Source: Rotaria sordida
Lineage: Eukaryota > Rotifera > Eurotatoria > Philodinida > Philodinidae
Assembly (NCBI GenBank): GCA_905250125.1
Contig: CAJNOL010000549.1
Location: 1 to 64,000 of the forward strand
Reading direction: 5' to 3'
DNA: 64,000 nucleotides
The translations under genes and the position numbers were made by a program. Positions 13,197 to 25,030 of this stretch are shown here, piece by piece. The notes beneath the pieces are model-generated. The model did not search any database. It was not told the origin of the DNA and saw only the letters and a list, made by a program, of their open reading frames with translations. Numbering within the stretch: the stretch's first letter is position 1; every line of letters begins with the position of its first letter.

Positions 13197-14125
13197 TAAA
13201 CATAAAATTTATATTATAACTATGTTCATCTTTACAAATTCATGATTAATATTAAAACTAAAGTACTTTTAAATCATGTCCTAATTTCATGATAGATAAT
13301 TTTTTTTTAAAATATAGTCTTCAATATAAAAATTGCCTAGATTCTGTTGTTACTAGAGATGTTCAAGATCATAAGAATAAAGTTACTCAAATCAAAACTA
13401 CTACTAAAAAAACTTGATCTTTGTACATCTCTAGCTATCACAGAACATTTTCAAACATATATATATATATATTTAACGACTTTATAAAAATGACTAAAAG
13501 AAAATTTAACCATATTTTTTATCTCCGAAAATTATGCTACGTACTTCTTGTAATATTCATTTGTAACATTTGCTATTTTCGACTGTCAAATATCTGCATT
13601 GATAGGAGGTCCTTGTAGCATTCAGATTAATATCAGTAGTCACTGAAGGAAAAATATGCTGGGTGAAAAAAAAAGACCTATTTATATTTAGTTATTGAAT
13701 TATAATGATATTATAGATAACAAAATGATCTTTTATATGTAGTTTATATTAGTATTATTTGTACTTAAACAAGAAATTAATCGTATATCATATTATTTAA
13801 AATATATACTTTTTTTTGTTTTGTTTATCATAATCATGTATTAAAACCAAGGGAAGAAACAATAGATTACAAGGCTTCGAAAGACTTAATTGTAATGATT
13901 ATTGATCGTTACACTTGATTTCTTTTCTCAATATGACTTGTTATTCGTAGTATTGACCTTGACTATATATTTGTTTCTTTTTTTCTGTTCTCTTGTATGA
14001 CTAGTATGTAAAGTACGTGTTGGTACTTATATAAATATGACTGAAGTGATGAAATAGCTCCATAAATATTATTATCGATAATAGCGGATAGAACTATTCC
14101 TCGAATTCGTTACATTAATAAACTT

Positions 14126-14135
14126 NNNNNNNNNN
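14126..14135. other. Assembly gap (10 N)
   Basis: Ten unresolved bases abut the left arm of a long palindrome. The round number suggests a placeholder, so the true gap length is unknown. Confidence 0.95.
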
Positions 14136-14515
14136 TAAAAAATTAATTTAATACTTTGGCATTAGTATTAGAAAAGTATTAGTCTAATACTAATGCCTAT
14201 AGCTCTCGAAAACAGAACAAAATTGTTCCGTTATGGTAATTTTTTCTCAAAACAGAATACTTTTGTTTCGTTATGAGAAGCTGTTTTCAATAAAAGAGCA
14301 AAAGTGTTCTATTTTACGAAAAAAATTACCATAAAGAAGCAATTTTGTTCTGTTTTCGGAAGCTATAGGCATTAGTGTTAGTCTAATACTTTTCTAATGC
14401 TAATCCCAAAGTATTAAATTAATTTTTTAATTCTAACACAAGAGCATTAAGTTAAATTTTTAACCGAATGCAAAAGTATTAGCATTTTCCTAATACTGAT
14501 GCTAGGCCGACACCC
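14136..14515. repeat. Long palindromic element (inverted arms over 110 bp)
   Basis: The left arm (14136 to about 14250) and right arm (about 14319 to 14434) are near-perfect inverted copies. Both contain the motifs TTTAATACTTTGG, GTATTAGAAAAGTATTAG, CTAATGCCTATAGCT and GAAAACAGAACAAAATTG in opposite orientation. The inner 70 bp is also partly palindromic, around CAAAAGTATTCTGTTT-like sequence. Right-flank sequence to about 14515 is rich in the same AAAAGTATTAG / CTAATACT words, so its left partner is probably lost in the N-gap. There is no open frame. It looks like a foldback or MITE-type element. Confidence 0.85.
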
Positions 14516-15135
14516 TTACACATATACTTAAATAGCACTGAGGGTCTTCTAACAACTTTTATCAACCAGAAAGTCAACAATTATATTTATGTGTAATCAT
14601 AACGATTTAAGATTCGTTTAACATACGAGATTGACAAACATATTTTAAATTTCAATTATCGATCTTTGATATGATAAAAACTTCGAAAAATAGCAATAAC
14701 ATTCGATCTAATTACTGTTACTGCTGAAACATGTTTTCGTTATCTTAAAAAAGAAAAAAAACAGAGTTCTTACTTCAACATTGTCATTTTGTGCAGCGAA
14801 TAGAGAACGAATGGAATTTTGTAACAACGTTCAAACAAAAATCATATAAATCTCCAATTTTTAGGTCATCATGACACAAAATAGCTACTTTGAGTTATGC
14901 GTTGAGAAAATAAAAAAACACTTGCGAACGATGGCTGTATAGTGTTTTGCATCATAAAAACAAGTTCTTGCTATTTATAAGCAAAAAAGGTTAAATGTTA
15001 GTGCAACAGCTTGCATATCAATTTTCAACACCATCTATCGATTGGATATTTCGATATATCATTTATTTTAACCAATGAAAACTACATGAAACATTCCCTT
15101 TCGGTTCAGTTTATTTATTTTATTAATTAAAAACG

Positions 15136-15866
15136 ATGGATAATCGTCGACCTGCTCGTATTCATAGGTATGCATGTGTTGTTGTTTTTTTTTGTTTATT
15201 TCATGATATTCATGAAATATATTCTTTTTTGTTTTGAAGATTTCGACCAGCATTAATTACACAAGCTGATGATGCACTTCCTGATTATATGAATTTGATG
15301 GGTATGATCTTCTCTATGTGTTCATTGATGTTAAAAGTAAGTTATTTTAAAAAATAAAATAATTTCTTTAGAAAAATTGTTTTTTTCTTTTTTTATATTT
15401 TAGATAAAATGGTGTGCATGGGTTGCAATATTTGCTGGTATAATTAATTAAATTTAAAATTTATTTTTTTTTTCGAGTTGATTATCTATGTTTTTGTTTT
15501 TTGTTTTAGCATTGGTTGGTTTTGCTAATTCACGTACATCGGATGATGCAAAACAAGTTCTTAGTAGTTTTATGTATGTATTTAACTATTGAATTTTCAT
15601 ATGAAAATAACTGTTGAGATAATTATGAATGTATGATATTAAAGAAATGATAGTAGTTAACATAGTTTTTGTAGGATGTCGATGATTCGAAACTTCTTTT
15701 TTTTTTTATCAGAGTTGAATAAAGTTTGTCGATTTAATATTAAAACTAGTCTATTGTAAATTCTATTCTATTGATTAAAATCTATTTGTTTAGGCTTTCA
15801 ATTTCTGCTGTTGTTGTAACTTACATGCAAAATCCTGCACCAATGACTATACCATTTATGCAATAG
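15136..15866 (+). CDS. WDR83OS: Asterix, PAT-complex subunit (WDR83OS homologue)
   Basis: Five exons (15136-15167, 15240-15336, 15404-15437, 15510-15573, 15794-15866) join to 99 residues. The product matches Asterix throughout: [19 protein letters not shown], then [44 protein letters not shown]. Asterix partners with CCDC47 in the PAT complex of the ER. There it shields polar transmembrane segments of nascent multipass proteins during insertion. Two to three short hydrophobic segments are visible at about 36-50, 52-62 and 79-90. Introns are 56-220 bp. An AATAAA signal occurs near 15918. The stop codon is only 79 bp from the stop of the convergent dynein gene. Length equals that of the family (about 100 residues). 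Confidence 0.95.
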
Positions 15867-15945
15867 AATAACATTTTGTTTTAATGTTTTTTCTTTTTTT
15901 TTGTCTGTTTAATTTCAAAATAAAAAATAAAATCTAGTTCATGTT

Positions 15946-16578
15946 TTATGTTGTTTTTTTCTTTTCATCATAATTGATTGGTTCACCAAGAAAAATAGTT
16001 GATGATAAAATTTGATTTAATGTATTTTCAAGATCATTTTTTATTTTTATATTTGTTGATTGAAGAAATTGAACATTATTACGTAATATACGTAATTCTT
16101 TATCTTGTTTTTGATTATTTTCATCAAGTTGTTCAGTTAAATTTTGAAATTTAATTGATTCTTTTTCAAGTTCATCACGTAATTGTTTACAATCATTTTC
16201 TAAATTATCTATTGTAAGTTCTAAATTTTTTTTTTCTTCCATTTTATATAAATATTGTCTTATACTATATGCCATACTACTTGAATATAATTCTTCATAT
16301 GTATTCATCCATTGTTGATATTCATTTTTAATTCGTTCAAGTAAATAACCACGTTCAAAACCATGAATTTTCGTTATACGAATAAGTTCATCAAATAAAT
16401 CATCATAGATTTGACGACGTTTTGGACATAAACCATTTTCAAGTGCTAATTCTTTATATAATTGTACATGAAAACGTTCTTCTAATTGTCTAATATCATC
16501 TTGTGTACTTGGATTTGTTGATGGAATAAATATTTCATCATCTTGACGACCTAATGTTAATTTAGTTTTACGATTCAT
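15946..16578 (-). CDS. Axonemal dynein light intermediate chain p28 (DNALI1 family)
   Basis: A single exon encodes 210 residues from the ATG at 16578 (MNRKTKL). An upstream in-frame ATG at 16677 would add 33 residues with no family resemblance. The core matches p28/DNALI1: PSTQDDIRQLEERFHVQLY, NGLCPKRRQIYDDLFDELIR, HGFERGYLLERIKNEYQQW, YEELYSSSMAYSIRQYL, then a long coiled coil to the end. p28 is a subunit of single-headed inner-arm dyneins in cilia. The protein is shorter than human or algal p28 (about 250-260) because the proline-rich N-terminus is largely missing; a separate upstream coding exon cannot be excluded. It is convergent with Asterix, so the two 3' UTRs must nearly touch or overlap. 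Confidence 0.85.
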   Translation of the reverse strand: MNRKTKLTLGRQDDEIFIPSTNPSTQDDIRQLEERFHVQLYKELALENGLCPKRRQIYDDLFDELIRITKIHGFERGYLLERIKNEYQQWMNTYEELYSSSMAYSIRQYLYKMEEKKNLELTIDNLENDCKQLRDELEKESIKFQNLTEQLDENNQKQDKELRILRNNVQFLQSTNIKIKNDLENTLNQILSSTIFLGEPINYDEKKKTT

Positions 16579-19578
16579 CTCACGTTTTTTTTTTTTAGTT
16601 ACCAAATGATTCTTACACACTATTTCTTTTCTAATGGTAGAGAAGATTACATTGTTGACTAAAGATATCGTTGTCAAGTATAATGTCTATAATATATAAT
16701 CAAAGAAGAATAAGAAAGAATAGTGATAAGTTTATTCTTTATGGTGTGTAAAAACGAAAGAATAAAAAAATGATGAGATTATTTTGAATTAATTTATATA
16801 TCGATAAACAATAAAAAATATTTCTTATATGAGTATTCTCAAGCAGGAAAAAAATTGTAAACTATCTCTAAAGCGTAATAAAAAATGATACGAAACGGTC
16901 ACAAATAATGCTCAAAAACGGATTCCTCTGTGATTCATTAAAATGATCGAATAGTAAAAATAGTTTTAAAAAATGACAATATACACCATTTTTTGTGACT
17001 GTTTCATATTGTTATAATAATATCGATTTTAAGACATTTTATCATATTTTTCTCTGCGTCACTATTTGTTTTTTATCTTCCCTCATTTCATCTGATTCCT
17101 TGTTACATATCTCAATTCATATAAAATTATTTGAATTTTCCTTAGACCTGAAATAACGAGTGTTATTTAGTATGACATCTGCTATTTTCAATATATCCTC
17201 TTTCTCTAGTATCTACTACGTTAAAGTTTGGATGAAAACTATATTGAATCATCTAAAGAATAGTGTAATTCACTCATCAATATTGGTCATTGCTATTGTC
17301 AGATATGACAAGTAAAATGCCAGATGAAATCGTGTGAACGATATAGAATATTACTTTTTTGACTATTTTTATAACCTATGTTAACTATCTAATTCAATCA
17401 TCACTTCAGGAGAAATGTGTTCTAAGTGATAATTTGCATTCATTTTTTTTTTTTTTTTGTAAGTGAAATTTCTCTTAATGAACTGCTTTAAGCTATAAAT
17501 GTTCACTGTTTTGGGGAGAGATAGCAGGATGCAAAATGGGTTATTAAAATGTTTGCAATAAGAATGTTTCACAATATGCATTCGATTTCGAGAAATTTCT
17601 GATGTGTATTGAAGTATAAAAATAATTCTACAGATTTTTAAAGGAAATTTTTGAGTGAAAACGACAAAAAAAAAACTTGATCTGGTAGGAAGAAATGTTG
17701 AAAATATAGAAATTCCTATTATTTTTATGTTATCCATCTATCGATCATTAAATGATTGAAATGAAACTACAGAGTTTATTTTAGAATTAAGAAACTAGAC
17801 TCTAACGAAGGAAGTTATGTGATTGTGTTAAATAGACACAGCGAAATTTTTAGGAAATATTTTAAATCATAAACCTCAATATATTCTGATATAAATCAAT
17901 AATTTGCCTAGTTTTTTTCAATTTAATTGAAACAATATTGTCAGTTAGCTCTTATATTCATATCAAACGTAGAATGTAAAAATACCTAATGTATACCGTA
18001 ATGTCAGCAATGGATTACAATAGTCGCCAAACTATATCCTATTCAATATATCCTCTATGTAATAATTGTTTATCATATGCTTTTTTTCATTAATATCAAC
18101 CGTTAATATGAGTTACTCGTAAATAGAAAATTTAATTATAAGATGTTATTGTCAATACATTGAAAAAGCTTGAAGTGTGTTGTTCATTTAACTCAGAAAG
18201 ATATGAGAGAAGAGATTATCAAATGAAGTTTAATGAAAATAGAAACTGCATTTAGGTTGAAAAATTAATGTGAACTCTGGGAATGAATTTCTCTATATAT
18301 AAGATTAAAAGTTCGCACATGCATGTATGTCAATTAATCATTTTACATAGATGTGTACGTATACTGGTCAATAGGTACATGTATCATCACTCTTCATGTA
18401 TATTGTTGGTCTCTCTTGCAAGACAATATAGATGTAAAAAAAAAATTAGATTGATGAAGAGAAAGTATACATGTTCAGTCAAGAATTTAGTACATTTAAA
18501 TGTGTCGAAAAAAAATCGGTAATAACCGTTCATATTTGTTGTTTGTTTTACATTTTCATGTATTTTTTTTTTTGAAAATCTATACTATATTTGAACATAG
18601 ATATCTTTTTTTAACTATAGACAAGTAAATAGAATATGAACGACACAATCATAAGAAATAACTTTTCTATTTATAAAGAAAGCAACATAGAAGAAGAGAA
18701 CACTATATCTTAGTCATAGCTGATTTTATTAATTTGATACTGTATGAAGTTACATTATACTACCTCCGAAACATAACGTCATATTAGGTGGTACTTACCT
18801 AAGTAGTCAATATAAAAATATTTTTTCAAAAAGATCTAGAGTATCATAAACTTTTCTAATGAAAACTTTAGGAAAAGATCGAATATGTCAATAGATGATC
18901 AAGAGTTTGTTATTATCAGTAGTATTCATATGAAATAAATTGTAAATATTTCGTTTGAGAAAAGGAGTTTTGTGTAAATATTTATACATGATCAGATTGA
19001 TGCGTTATGAATTAATAATGCTGTATCATCAAAAAGGTGTTATCAAATAAAATTAACTAGACCGATTCTAATGTTTCTAACTATTTTTATTTAATAAAAA
19101 AAAATACCATAATGATAATAACATATACTTGAATTCGTCTAAAACTGCTAAAAAATAGACTCAGCGATCAAAAAATAGTCAAAATGGTTCAAAAACGAAT
19201 CCATATGCATTTTAATGGTCATTTTCCCATTATTTAACTGATAGTCTTTATATACGATCAATATAAATTACATTGATATTTATTACTATATTCACTGTAT
19301 TATAAAATATTGTTAACTTGATAATCATACGTCTTATGATTTAGTGAGAATGATGGTATCAATTGATAAGTTGTACTTGAAATATTGATCTATTTATTTG
19401 TAGATAATAATAACACGATCTTTAACATAAACGAAATAAGATATTTTTTTTTTGTATATGATAAAGATAGAAGTTTCAAAAGCTTTTATATATTTCATTT
19501 TCGTATATCTGATTTATTGCTTTATTTTTAATATTTTAAAATAAAAGAGAATGATAATTCAAATTTTATTCTTTCTAG
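16579..19578. other. Intergenic; short inverted and dispersed AT-rich repeats
   Basis: No gene is recognised in 3 kb. An inverted pair (16884-16908 and 16985-17015, sharing GAAACRGTCACAAA) encloses a stretch resembling 19185-19230; both have TCAAAAACGRATYC followed within about 20 bp by TTAAAATG or TTTTAATGG. A small MITE family is possible. Confidence 0.5.
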
Positions 19579-19920
19579 ATGACGACAGTAGAAAATCAAA
19601 ATCAAAATGAAAAAATTTCTGAAAATGAAGAACTTGTTAAATTAAATAAACTTTTTGCTAATCGATATACTGATGAAGATAAAGAATATATTCAAATGGC
19701 TAAACCACGTCCTACAACTCCACCTATAGTTAATGATTGGGGTCAAGATAAAAATAATTATCGAAATCAACGACATTATTATTCAAATGATCGTCATAAT
19801 AATAATAATAATAATAATAATCGATATGAATATCAACAACATAGAAATCATTCACGTGATAATCGTTATCGTCAAGATCGTGATCGAAGTCCATCATATT
19901 ATCATAACAATCGTCCATAG
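19579..19920 (+). CDS. RAMAC: RNMT-activating mini-protein (RAMAC/RAM)
   Basis: This single-exon gene encodes 113 residues. Residues 20-55 match RAMAC closely: LNKLFANRYTDEDKEYIQMA, then RPTTPPIVNDW, against EEMFASRFTENDKEY..RPPESPPIVEEW in vertebrates. That segment binds and activates the mRNA cap guanine-N7 methyltransferase RNMT. The C-terminal half is Asn/Arg/Tyr-rich (a run of about eight Asn, then RDNRYRQDRDRSPSYYHNNRP), equivalent to the RNA-binding tail of RAMAC. Length agrees with the family (about 118). A polypyrimidine acceptor TTCTTTCTAG ends exactly at the ATG, so the start codon is the first codon after a cis- or trans-splice. AATAAA lies at 19981. Confidence 0.92.
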   Translation: MTTVENQNQNEKISENEELVKLNKLFANRYTDEDKEYIQMAKPRPTTPPIVNDWGQDKNNYRNQRHYYSNDRHNNNNNNNNRYEYQQHRNHSRDNRYRQDRDRSPSYYHNNRP

Positions 19921-22900
19921 AATATCTTTTGAATGTTAAATGATCAAATATATTATGTTGATATAATTTCATCTTTGTATAATAAAAACATGATAGATTT
20001 CAATTGTGTTATTCTAAAATTTTTCTTGTAAAATTTCGATAATATATAATATGGAATCATTATAGAATGATCATCTGTAAGATTATAGACAATTTAAGCA
20101 AAATTTTAATTTTTAATCTATTCATTATTTTCATATGTTAAATGTTGAGACATGCTATGAAATTATTTTAAAATATTTCAGTTTAACTTTAAACCTTTGA
20201 GTACGGAGAATTACTTGTTGAAAAAAAAATTTTTTTGAAAGACTAAATAAATGCTCTTTTTTTGTAATATTATGAAATACACTGTTCAAAATAATGTTTC
20301 TCAATCGATTTGATAAGTACCCGAGTAAGTTCTAACTATGGATGAACACTGACTGTTACTTTTAAAGGTGACTATTACTTGAGTTTCGCGTAATATGAAC
20401 AGAATCGCATGTGTTATACTTCAATGGAAAAAAAAGACAAAATTTGATCAAGAATGAATAGTTTAATATGAAAAATAAAAAAGACAGTGCATTGTTAAAA
20501 GTAGTGATAACTTCTTTGATGATTGATTGTCTTTTGTCGTATTGAATTCAATTTATTTTTTCATGTCCAGTCCTTCAACATATTAAATATTGTTTATTTT
20601 TGAACATAAAATGCAAATACCTACAAAATGTTAAATCGGTTTTTTTTTGAATTCATGAAAATAAAACGATGACAATCTATTTATCAAGAATCGTTTTAAA
20701 AATTGACTTTGATCCATAGTTTTGATTGAACACTTAGAATAACTAAAATTTCGCAAATTTTTATTTACTTTTATCAGCCTATGTTTGTATGATATGTCTA
20801 TGAAATGGATTAATGATAAATAAAGCAAAGAAGTCAGTACTTTTTGATCCGTCCTCATATATGTATTAGAAATCTTCGAAAGTGAAAACAAAAAACGAAT
20901 TTAAGAACAATAGAGGCTGTAAAATAAGACAAACCTGAAATTATTGACATTGGTTTTGCGATACATCCTATCTTCCTTTTTTTCTTTGATTACATAATTC
21001 TATGTTTAACAAAACATTTGAGTGATCTAGATGACTTATAGGACATTTCTATTGGAACATAACATATTTTTTTGAGTACATTCATAATCAGAATGAAAAT
21101 TTTTCATGAGAGTGATCTTTTCGCTGAAAAACAATCACTGCTATTTGGTATTGACAAACAGATATAACAACGCACATTTTTTCACAACTTTTAGGTCGCT
21201 TTTCTTAATGATGTTACATTGAGCGGAAGCGAAAATTTCAGGAATAATTGTACTAGGTGTACTAGTGAAGGTTCACTATAAGAGAGGCTTTGGGAGTCTC
21301 GGTGTTTTTCCTGAAGAGGAGAACAAAATTTCGAAAATATCGATAGTAGGCCCCAAAGATGGCTTTGACCATTCCAATAAGCTTGATGTAAACTTTGATG
21401 CACTCTCGAAAGAAATACTCTTAGGCGATCCCTTTCCAAGGTTGGATTTTTCTTAACTCGAAAATCATGATTTCTATTTAATAGAAATTACTTCATATAT
21501 TTGTTTTCACAAAAAAAAAGGAAGAAAATTTAACCAGTGATCTTAATTCATCTCAATCTCTTAATAAACTTGCTAGAAAAATCATGTGTATTTTTTCAAA
21601 ACGATCTTTTAATGTGATCGGATCGTTCAAATTTTTTTGCACAAGTTAATATTTACATTTTAACATCTTCTAAATGCAATAAGATATTAATTCAAATGCT
21701 AATAAATATATTTTTTTACTTGTAAATAACTTTAAAGTTTTTGTTTAAAAAAAAAAATTGATGTTGTTTTTCTTTACTGTCTTATGAAACTGTATGAAAG
21801 AAAACGATTGATTTGATTTTATGTATGACTATTCGTACTTTGTTGTTGTACATAAAAATTAAGAACAAGATATGATGTCATGAAAAGCTTGTTGTTAACA
21901 TTCTTTATAGAAATGAACAGAAAACAAAAAATGACAAAAACAACTTGACTCATCCAACCCTGTATTTCGTTCGGTATGAATATTTACGATTCTATCTTTT
22001 CGATCTGGATAAATATAAATTATTTTTATAGAGTACACTCTAACTAAGTAAGTGCATTCATGTTTTTTATATGAATGTGCTGTCAATAGAGTAAAAGTAC
22101 ATCTTCATTATAATGAAGTACAATACTTCACATGTAGTTCGAAGTAATGAAGTCTCGCTATTTCTTATTCGATGTGTAGGCGTACCTGTATGCGTGTTCA
22201 CGTGTATGTCTTTCTATCCTTTTCTTCTACCGATGGATTATCTCTTCGATTATCTCTCATATATGCCAAGGTTTTATTTTACCTCGTTTGTAAAAAAAAA
22301 AATTATTGAAAATTCTAACATTCTTTCTTATTATTATTTTTTTCCTTATTATGCAGCTGGAAACAGAAGATGAATAATGTTATCAACCTTATTTAATATC
22401 AGCTTGAGTTCAAGTTGAATGAGTGTATTCAAGCTACTTTTTTTTTCGAATTAGCGTAAGCGTGTATATGTGAATACTGTGTACGGAAAGGATCATTTTT
22501 TTTGTTCCTAAATAAACTCCTTAGATCGATTCGGAGATCAATTTTCGTTGGATTTACTACAGAGAAAGATCTTTGTAATAGTTTCTCATGAATATAGTGT
22601 AATATTATAATATATTCTTGGAAGTTCAATATAATAACGTTTGAATGAACATCTATAGTTAGACGATTTTTCCATGTTTTATATAAATAATCAAAATCAA
22701 ACTATAATCCTTTCTTGCCTGTGACTAAAGTTTAAGGTCTAGGACCGAAATTCGTCTGGTAATGTGATCACTACGGCCTCTAACATGTGCAAAAAAAAAG
22801 CTTGAATCACATCACTTAAATGCTGGTATAGTTGACGTATTGAATGTTCCGTAGTTTTTATTGTATAGAAAAACCTATGAAAGTTACAGCAGAATGAACA

Positions 22901-24136
22901 CTATGGTATTATTATCTTAAGCGTACGATAATTGCATTAGCTTCATCAATCATCATTTGTTGTAGTATATAAATTAAGTTTGAAAGATCTATTCTTCCAG
23001 TCGATGATATAATTGAAAATGATTAGTTTCAGCATAGCAAACCCAAACTTTACATTTCTTGCAATAAGTGCTTGTCCTTCTTCAACAACTTGAAAAATGA
23101 CACCTATAGGTGCTATTCGGTAAGAAAGGGATAATGTTGTTATTTACTCACCTATTGTTTCAAAAATTCAGATGAATTGGTAAGATTGATTTTGATTTCA
23201 AAACCACGATCTGTTTGAGTATAGATAATTAATTGGAAATTTCTCAATCCGATTTGATGAGATTGGAGTTTTAATTAATTTTTTTTTTTTTTTGAAATTT
23301 ATAACTTATTTTAAATGTATATTTGATGACCAATTACACAATAGATTAAAATCTTCAAAAGGAAGAAATATTTCCTCGGATTTTAATGAAATAATTTTTT
23401 TTTTGATAGAAAAAAATAAGAAATACTATTACAATTAGACTAACTTATTCAAAATCGCAAGCAATTGTGATTTTGACTTGAATATTTGCTTCAAGGCTAT
23501 TATCATCTATAGGGTTCATTCTCTTTTCTCATTTAATTAAATTTTATGGTCAATTAACATCATTCTATCATTTTATAGATAGTCGATCAGCAATCTATAT
23601 AGTCTAAGATAATTTGAATCTAGCAAAAAACTATTGAACAAAGAAGTCATCATCTTAGAAATATAATAAAAGATATTTATTTCGACTAAGGAAATAAACT
23701 GGTTTCATTAGTTTTAATACATTCGATTTTTTTTTTATGAGACAAATAAAACAAAAATTTAATTAATATTTCGAACAATAGACAATAATTTCTCAGTAAT
23801 ACAATGCAATTAAAATTATATTAGACAATCTTTATTTTTCTTCCGTCATTAATCAAATAAGATATTCAATGTCTATAAGACAAATTGTACTTGCATTATC
23901 AATGACATATTTTATAATAAATAACATCGAATCTATTCTTACTGAATTCAACATGATGAAATTTGATCCAATAACATAGAACATCACTATGAAAGATAAG
24001 AAGTCTTTTAATACAATCTAATTCTTTCCTTTATATGATAGGCTATTAAGAAATATATGAAGTACATATACCATATAAAAACATAACATTAGCTTTTTGT
24101 TTTTAATCTTGATAATATACAGATGGTTATAAATTA
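19921..24136. other. Intergenic; no convincing gene
   Basis: This is over 4 kb of AT-rich sequence. A less AT-rich patch at about 21226-21456 has open frames on both strands (63 and 82 codons) with no recognisable motif. A possible transposase remnant near 22990-23110 is listed separately. I see nothing else definable. Confidence 0.55.
22990..23112 (-). pseudogene. Possible piggyBac-type transposase C-terminal remnant
   Basis: Read on the minus strand, this stretch gives a Cys-rich segment, RRTSTYCKKCKVWVCYAETN then HFQLYH, after an RCHFSSC-like piece broken by a stop codon. The CxxC..YCKKC..C..C..YH pattern resembles the zinc-finger-like C-terminal domain of piggyBac-family transposases. 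No flanking transposase body or terminal repeats were identified, so this is a small remnant at best. Confidence 0.35.
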
Positions 24137-24338
24137 CACATAAAAAGAGAACGGGTCAGAAGTGCTGACTTGATTTGTATAATAAATTTTTCTAAAGTAG
24201 AATATGTGGTTGTAAATTTGTTTCTATGATGAAAAGACGCTCTACAAAATGACTATCGATTGAGCTTGCTAACTCATCTAGTAAGAAAGCTATAAGCTTA
24301 GAAATATTCTTCACAAAAAAAAACTTGGTTAACTAAAT

Positions 24339-24623
24339 TTATAATTTACCAGTCATATACATGCTTTTACGTCTATCATTTTGACGTTGATTTTGTATCC
24401 AGTCAGTAAAATGAATAGAACTATCTTTTGGTATTAAATTCTTTATAGAAATTCCAACACAAAACATAACATCACATGGATATTTTACCTTTGATGCTTT
24501 TCTTAAATCAGTAGAAATTTCAGATGAATCTTCAGCATTAACTAAATCATTTTTACTATTTTGAAAACTTTCTGTTGTAAATGTTTCTGAAAAATCCGTA
24601 TTAATAATTGTGTGTTGTTTCAT
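24339..24623 (-). pseudogene. Transposase catalytic-domain fragment
   Basis: This 94-residue open frame resembles the middle of a mariner-like transposase. IINTDFSETFT is a likely counterpart of the first catalytic Asp motif (IFTDESxFT). It is followed by LVNAEDSSE and KYPCDVMFCVGIS (compare VMVWAGIS). The region carrying the second and third acidic residues is absent. A stretch appears to be missing between this fragment and the N-terminal one, so an internal deletion plus frameshift has broken the gene. Confidence 0.7.
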
Positions 24624-25030
24624 GCTGTTAATTTTTGAGCTTTTCTGAGTTTAAAAGGTTTCAATTTTAACTCTTCAATTACTTCTCGAACTGATGTTCT
24701 TTTTATTTTCAATGTTTTTACGCTGTACAGGGGAAACCACTTTTCCTTTACTTTGACCTTTCTTTTTAAATTTATTAATCTTTTTACTATTCTTTTGAAT
24801 TGCCCCGTTTGAATAGTTCTCGGTACACCATATTTTGGTCTATCTTTTACAGTTTCCTTTCCTAATATTCGATTTATTTTTCTTCTTAATGCATTACGAC
24901 GTAATGGAAAAGGATTTTCAAAAGATTGTAATTCATCGGTGATGTTGGCTGTTCTCCAGGTGATATTCATTTCCTTTAAAGAAAGAACGAGTCTATGAAG
25001 TTGCTCCTCTAGAGTAAGCGTATTTAACAT
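24620..25030 (-). pseudogene. Transposase N-terminal fragment (helix-turn-helix region)
   Basis: This 136-residue open frame contains RPKYGVPRTIQTGQ, a basic stretch, then TSVREVIEELKLKPFKLRKAQ-type sequence, matching the DNA-binding N-terminus of mariner-like transposases (S..TVSRxLKELGLKPYKLQKVQKLT). It ends in TGA immediately after QKLTA, where an intact transposase would continue to the catalytic domain. The stop overlaps the ATG-like start of the next fragment. Confidence 0.75.

Larger units (their letters stand above)
12334..15135. other. Intergenic with foldback elements and assembly gap
   Basis: No gene is recognised. The stretch contains a foldback element at 12941-13196, a short hairpin at 13351-13436 (arms sharing TAGAGATGT and GATCAAG-type sequence), and the palindrome beside the N-gap at 14126-14515, listed separately. 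Confidence 0.65.

Noticed and set aside
16579-16677. Upstream ATG adding 33 residues to dynein p28
   Set aside because: The extra residues do not resemble the family and include a Lys run; the ATG at 16578 is preferred, though not proven.
19730-19972. Tyr/Asp-rich and Ile-rich open frames over RAMAC
   Set aside because: Shadows of the Asn-rich RAMAC tail in other frames.
21191-21456. Opposed open frames in a less AT-rich patch
   Set aside because: No recognisable protein family on either strand. It could be transposon debris but cannot be supported.
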